8,951 nt of DNA from Pseudomonadota bacterium (GTDB taxonomy: Bacteria > Pseudomonadota > Alphaproteobacteria > Rhodobacterales > Rhodobacteraceae), in assembly GCA_027592105.1 (NCBI GenBank), contig JAQCLA010000092.1, forward strand, positions 1 through 8,951. Direction: 5' to 3'. The notes beneath the pieces are model-generated. The model did no database searches. It saw only the letters and a program-made list of their open reading frames with translations, and was not told the DNA's origin. Each line of letters opens with the position of its first letter. Position 1 is the stretch's first letter. This document shows, in pieces, positions 6,630-8,951 of the stretch. The position numbers and the translations under genes were made by a program.

Positions 6630-8183
6630 CTATCCGGCCCGCCGGTTTTGAACGGTGCTCTGGGCGATACAGGCGTTGTGGCGCGTCGCCCAATCATGGG
6701 TCGCGGCATAGGGCATCGCCTCGGCGATATGAAAGCCTTGCATGTGGTCACAGGCGAGTTTGTTGAGGATATCATGTATCTGGGTGCTTTCGACGCCTTT
6801 GGCCAAGGTCTCGATGCCGAGATGGCGTCCCATCGCCAAGATCGCGGCGAGTGCGGCGTGTTGCGCGGGATCGTCGGCCAGACCGACAAGATAGGATCTG
6901 TCGATCTTGATGCGTGAGACGCCGAAACGGCGGATCGAAGCGATCGAGGCTTGCCCAACGCCGAAATCATCCAGATCGATGTTGACCCCATGACAGCGCA
7001 GGGCCGCGATATTTTCGATGATCGCACCTTCTTGGGCAGAGGCGGCGACGCTTTCGTGGATTTCGACGGTCAATCGTCCGGGACGCAGGTCAAAGCGGTC
7101 GAGTTCCCATTTGATATGATCGGCCAAGCTGGGGTCGCGCAATTCATCGGCTGAGAAATTCACCGAGACCGAGGGCACACGCAGGCCCGCTTGGTCCCAG
7201 CCTTGCGCGGCGGTCAAGGCATGCCGCAGGATCTGGCGACCAAAACGACCCATCAGACCCGCCTCGGCGATCGCGGGTAGGAATTGCGCGGGCAGCAAAG
7301 TGCCGCGTTTGGGATGTTGCCAGCGCGCCAAGGCCTCGAACCCGACGATCACGCCGCTTTGGGTTGCGATCTGGGGCTGAAACCAGGGCTGAAATTCATC
7401 GGCGATCAATGCCGCGTCCACCTCATGCGATAGGGTGCTGGGGGTGGCGGGTGCGGCCAGCGCGGGGTCATAGGCGCGCTGGGCGTCGGGGCCATTGTGC
7501 CGGGCGGCATCAAGCGCCGCCGCGGCGGCCCGCAACGTCGGTTCGGGCAGGCCGCCACCATCATGGCGCAGGCTTGCATGGCCCACCGAAGCGGTCAGTC
7601 GCAACTGCATGGTGCCAAAGGAAATAGGCTTGGCCACGGTCGCACGCAGCCGGTCGCAAATCTGTATCCTTATGCCCAAAGGCGCGCGACGCACTGGGTG
7701 CAGCGCGACACCAAAGCGTCCGTCACCCAAATGCACGAGCATGTCATCATGGCGGAGCGCGGCGATCAGCCGGTCACGGATCGTTGCGAGAATATCGCCG
7801 GCAGCTGCATGTCCCCAACGCTCGGCGATCTGATCCCAATCATCGAGGTCAATCAGAATACACGCACTCTCGTCATGTGCGCGCCGCGCGACCCGCGCCA
7901 GCATCGCCGCCAGTGCCGCGCGACCGGCGCGGCCATCATCATGGGCGGGGAAAAGCGTCGCCGCGCCCTGCGCCGCCACAGGTGTGGCTGTGTGGCCAAG
8001 CAAGATGCGCAGCGCCAGCAAGCCGGGCAACACAAAGACCATCGCCGTGACAAGGTCATCCACGCCCAACCAAATCGCGACAAGGGCCAAGATCGCAAAA
8101 AGCGCGATGGTTTCAAGCCGGTCCAAGGCCCGGTTCAGCGTGGCGACCAACCGCGCCAGCATGATGCTGCCCAAATGTGACAT
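6630..8183 (-). CDS. Membrane-anchored GGDEF-EAL protein, probable c-di-GMP phosphodiesterase
   Basis: A 517-residue protein from the ATG at 8183. Two hydrophobic stretches (about 23-41 and 44-63) form a hairpin with almost no periplasmic loop, so both enzymatic domains should face the cytoplasm. The GGDEF domain (about 100-240) begins LIDLDDWDQIAERWGHAAAGD and keeps the metal-binding Asp112, but its signature is GDGRF (153-157), so cyclase activity is not expected. The I-site RHDD (144-147) is kept, five residues before it. The EAL domain (about 252-500) has FEALARW with Glu283, Asn342 (SVNFSADEL), Glu374 (VEIHES), DDFGVG with Asp405/Asp406, Lys426 (IKIDRS), Glu465 (AKGVES) and Gln482 (MQGF), a set consistent with active hydrolysis of c-di-GMP. 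Alternative starts are 8162 and 8237; no ribosome binding site decides between them. No sensory domain is visible. It lies 100 nt after ttcA and 126 nt before yidC. Confidence 0.85.
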   Translation of the reverse strand: MSHLGSIMLARLVATLNRALDRLETIALFAILALVAIWLGVDDLVTAMVFVLPGLLALRILLGHTATPVAAQGAATLFPAHDDGRAGRAALAAMLARVARRAHDESACILIDLDDWDQIAERWGHAAAGDILATIRDRLIAALRHDDMLVHLGDGRFGVALHPVRRAPLGIRIQICDRLRATVAKPISFGTMQLRLTASVGHASLRHDGGGLPEPTLRAAAAALDAARHNGPDAQRAYDPALAAPATPSTLSHEVDAALIADEFQPWFQPQIATQSGVIVGFEALARWQHPKRGTLLPAQFLPAIAEAGLMGRFGRQILRHALTAAQGWDQAGLRVPSVSVNFSADELRDPSLADHIKWELDRFDLRPGRLTVEIHESVAASAQEGAIIENIAALRCHGVNIDLDDFGVGQASIASIRRFGVSRIKIDRSYLVGLADDPAQHAALAAILAMGRHLGIETLAKGVESTQIHDILNKLACDHMQGFHIAEAMPYAATHDWATRHNACIAQSTVQNRRAG

Positions 8184-8283
8184 CGGCTTGCGCACCCTGT
8201 TGATTTGCACAATCGCCCCCGTGATACCGGTTGCCATGCAAGCCTGAGGGTCAAACCCTGCTGCGGTCTTAATGCCGCGCGCC

Positions 8284-8951
8284 TCAATCCTGAGAATTTT
8301 TCCGATCTTGCCGGCTGAGCCCCGCGAAATCGAACAGCTCGGGGTCGAGCAGATGCGAGGGGCGCGCATTCATCAGCGCTGAGAACATCTTGCCCTTTCG
8401 TCCCGGTGCCTTGGTTTCCCACTCATCCAGCATCCGCGCGATGGCTTGGCGTTGCAGGCCGTCTTGGCTTCCGCAGAGGTCGCATGGGATGATCGGGTAG
8501 TTCATGGCGCGGGCAAAGGTCTCGCAATCGGCCTCGGCCACATGGGCGAGGGGGCGATAGACGAACAAATCGCCTTCGTCGTTCAAGAGCTTGGGCGGCA
8601 TGGTCGCAAGCTTACCGCCGTGAAACAGGTTGAGGAAAAACGTCGCCAGAATGTCGTCGCGGTGATGGCCCAGCACCACGGCGCTACAGCCCTCCTCGCG
8701 CGCGACACGGTAAAGATTGCCGCGGCGCAGGCGCGAGCAGAGTGCGCAATAGGTCCGGCCCTGCGGCACCTTATCGACGACGATGGAATAGGTGTCGGCA
8801 TATTCGATGCGGTGGACCACACCCATGCGGGTCAGAAATTCGGGCAGAACCGTGGCCGGAAAGCCGGGCTGACCTTGATCGAGGTTGCAGGCCAAAAGAT
8901 CGACGGGCAAAAGCCCGCGCCATTGCAATTCGGTGAGCGCGGCGAGCAGCG
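8284..8951 (-). CDS. ttcA: tRNA 2-thiocytidine biosynthesis protein TtcA (partial)
   Basis: The last 221 codons of TtcA, running off the right edge; the first residues seen are LLAALTELQWRG. TtcA is a cytoplasmic, ATP-dependent, iron-sulfur enzyme that makes 2-thiocytidine at position 32 of certain tRNAs. The cluster-binding CALCSRLRRG pair of cysteines (codons at 8746-8748 and 8737-8739) and the third family cysteine in IIPCDLCGSQ (codon at 8482-8484) are present. So are VVLGHHRDDILATFFLNLFHGG and KLATMPPKL, strings characteristic of TtcA. The N-terminal PP-loop SGGKDS lies outside the window, so I cannot confirm an intact start. The C-terminus ends RQDRKNSQD with TGA at 8284-8286. The 100-nt gap to the EAL gene contains a short GGGT/ACCC repeat (around 8247-8260) but no clear terminator or promoter. 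Confidence 0.95.
   Translation of the reverse strand, partial: LLAALTELQWRGLLPVDLLACNLDQGQPGFPATVLPEFLTRMGVVHRIEYADTYSIVVDKVPQGRTYCALCSRLRRGNLYRVAREEGCSAVVLGHHRDDILATFFLNLFHGGKLATMPPKLLNDEGDLFVYRPLAHVAEADCETFARAMNYPIIPCDLCGSQDGLQRQAIARMLDEWETKAPGRKGKMFSALMNARPSHLLDPELFDFAGLSRQDRKNSQD

Noticed and set aside
7497..8180. 227-codon open frame on the + strand
   Set aside because: Antisense to the GGDEF-EAL gene, Arg/Gln/His-rich, no family motif.
8184..8283. Promoter for the EAL gene based on TTGACC (- strand, 8249-8254)
   Set aside because: No acceptable -10 hexamer occurs at 16-18 bp; the nearest AT-rich hexamer is about 22 bp away.

Overview
The window looks like a chromosomal segment from an alphaproteobacterium of the Rhodobacteraceae, probably a roseobacter. 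The evidence is the GC-rich third positions, the Aap-type amino-acid ABC transporter, and an alphaproteobacterial-style YidC followed directly by a MOSC-domain gene, the GTPase yihA/engB and argB. I see no insertion sequence, prophage, tRNA or rRNA gene, CRISPR array or other sign of recent transfer. Nearly all the DNA is coding.

Two converging gene blocks fill the window. On the + strand at the left edge are the end of an amino-acid ABC permease gene (aapM, 5' end outside the window) and the complete ATPase gene aapP. They close on a short gene-free stretch (1034-1110) with two inverted repeats. One is an 8-bp stem with a UGCG tetraloop and probably acts as a terminator from both sides.

Everything else is on the - strand. 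Read in the direction of transcription from the right edge, the order is: ttcA (5' end outside the window), a membrane-anchored GGDEF-EAL protein, yidC, a MOSC-domain gene, yihA/engB, argB, a QueG-like 4Fe-4S protein and a SixA-type histidine phosphatase. yidC/MOSC, MOSC/yihA and ferredoxin/sixA each overlap by 4 nt (ATGA), which suggests translational coupling. A plausible sigma-70-like promoter precedes yidC, so ttcA-EAL and yidC-to-sixA may be separate transcription units that partly read through.

Functionally this is mostly housekeeping: amino-acid uptake, arginine synthesis, inner-membrane protein insertion, ribosome assembly and tRNA 2-thiolation. The accessory-looking item is the EAL protein. 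Its cyclase motif is degenerate, but its RxxD I-site and its phosphodiesterase residues look intact. The other points worth checking are non-coding: three TGTAC repeats at exactly 11-bp intervals before the ferredoxin gene, an 8-bp inverted repeat just before the preferred argB start, and two mutually exclusive hairpins after aapP. I did not find an obviously new multi-gene system.
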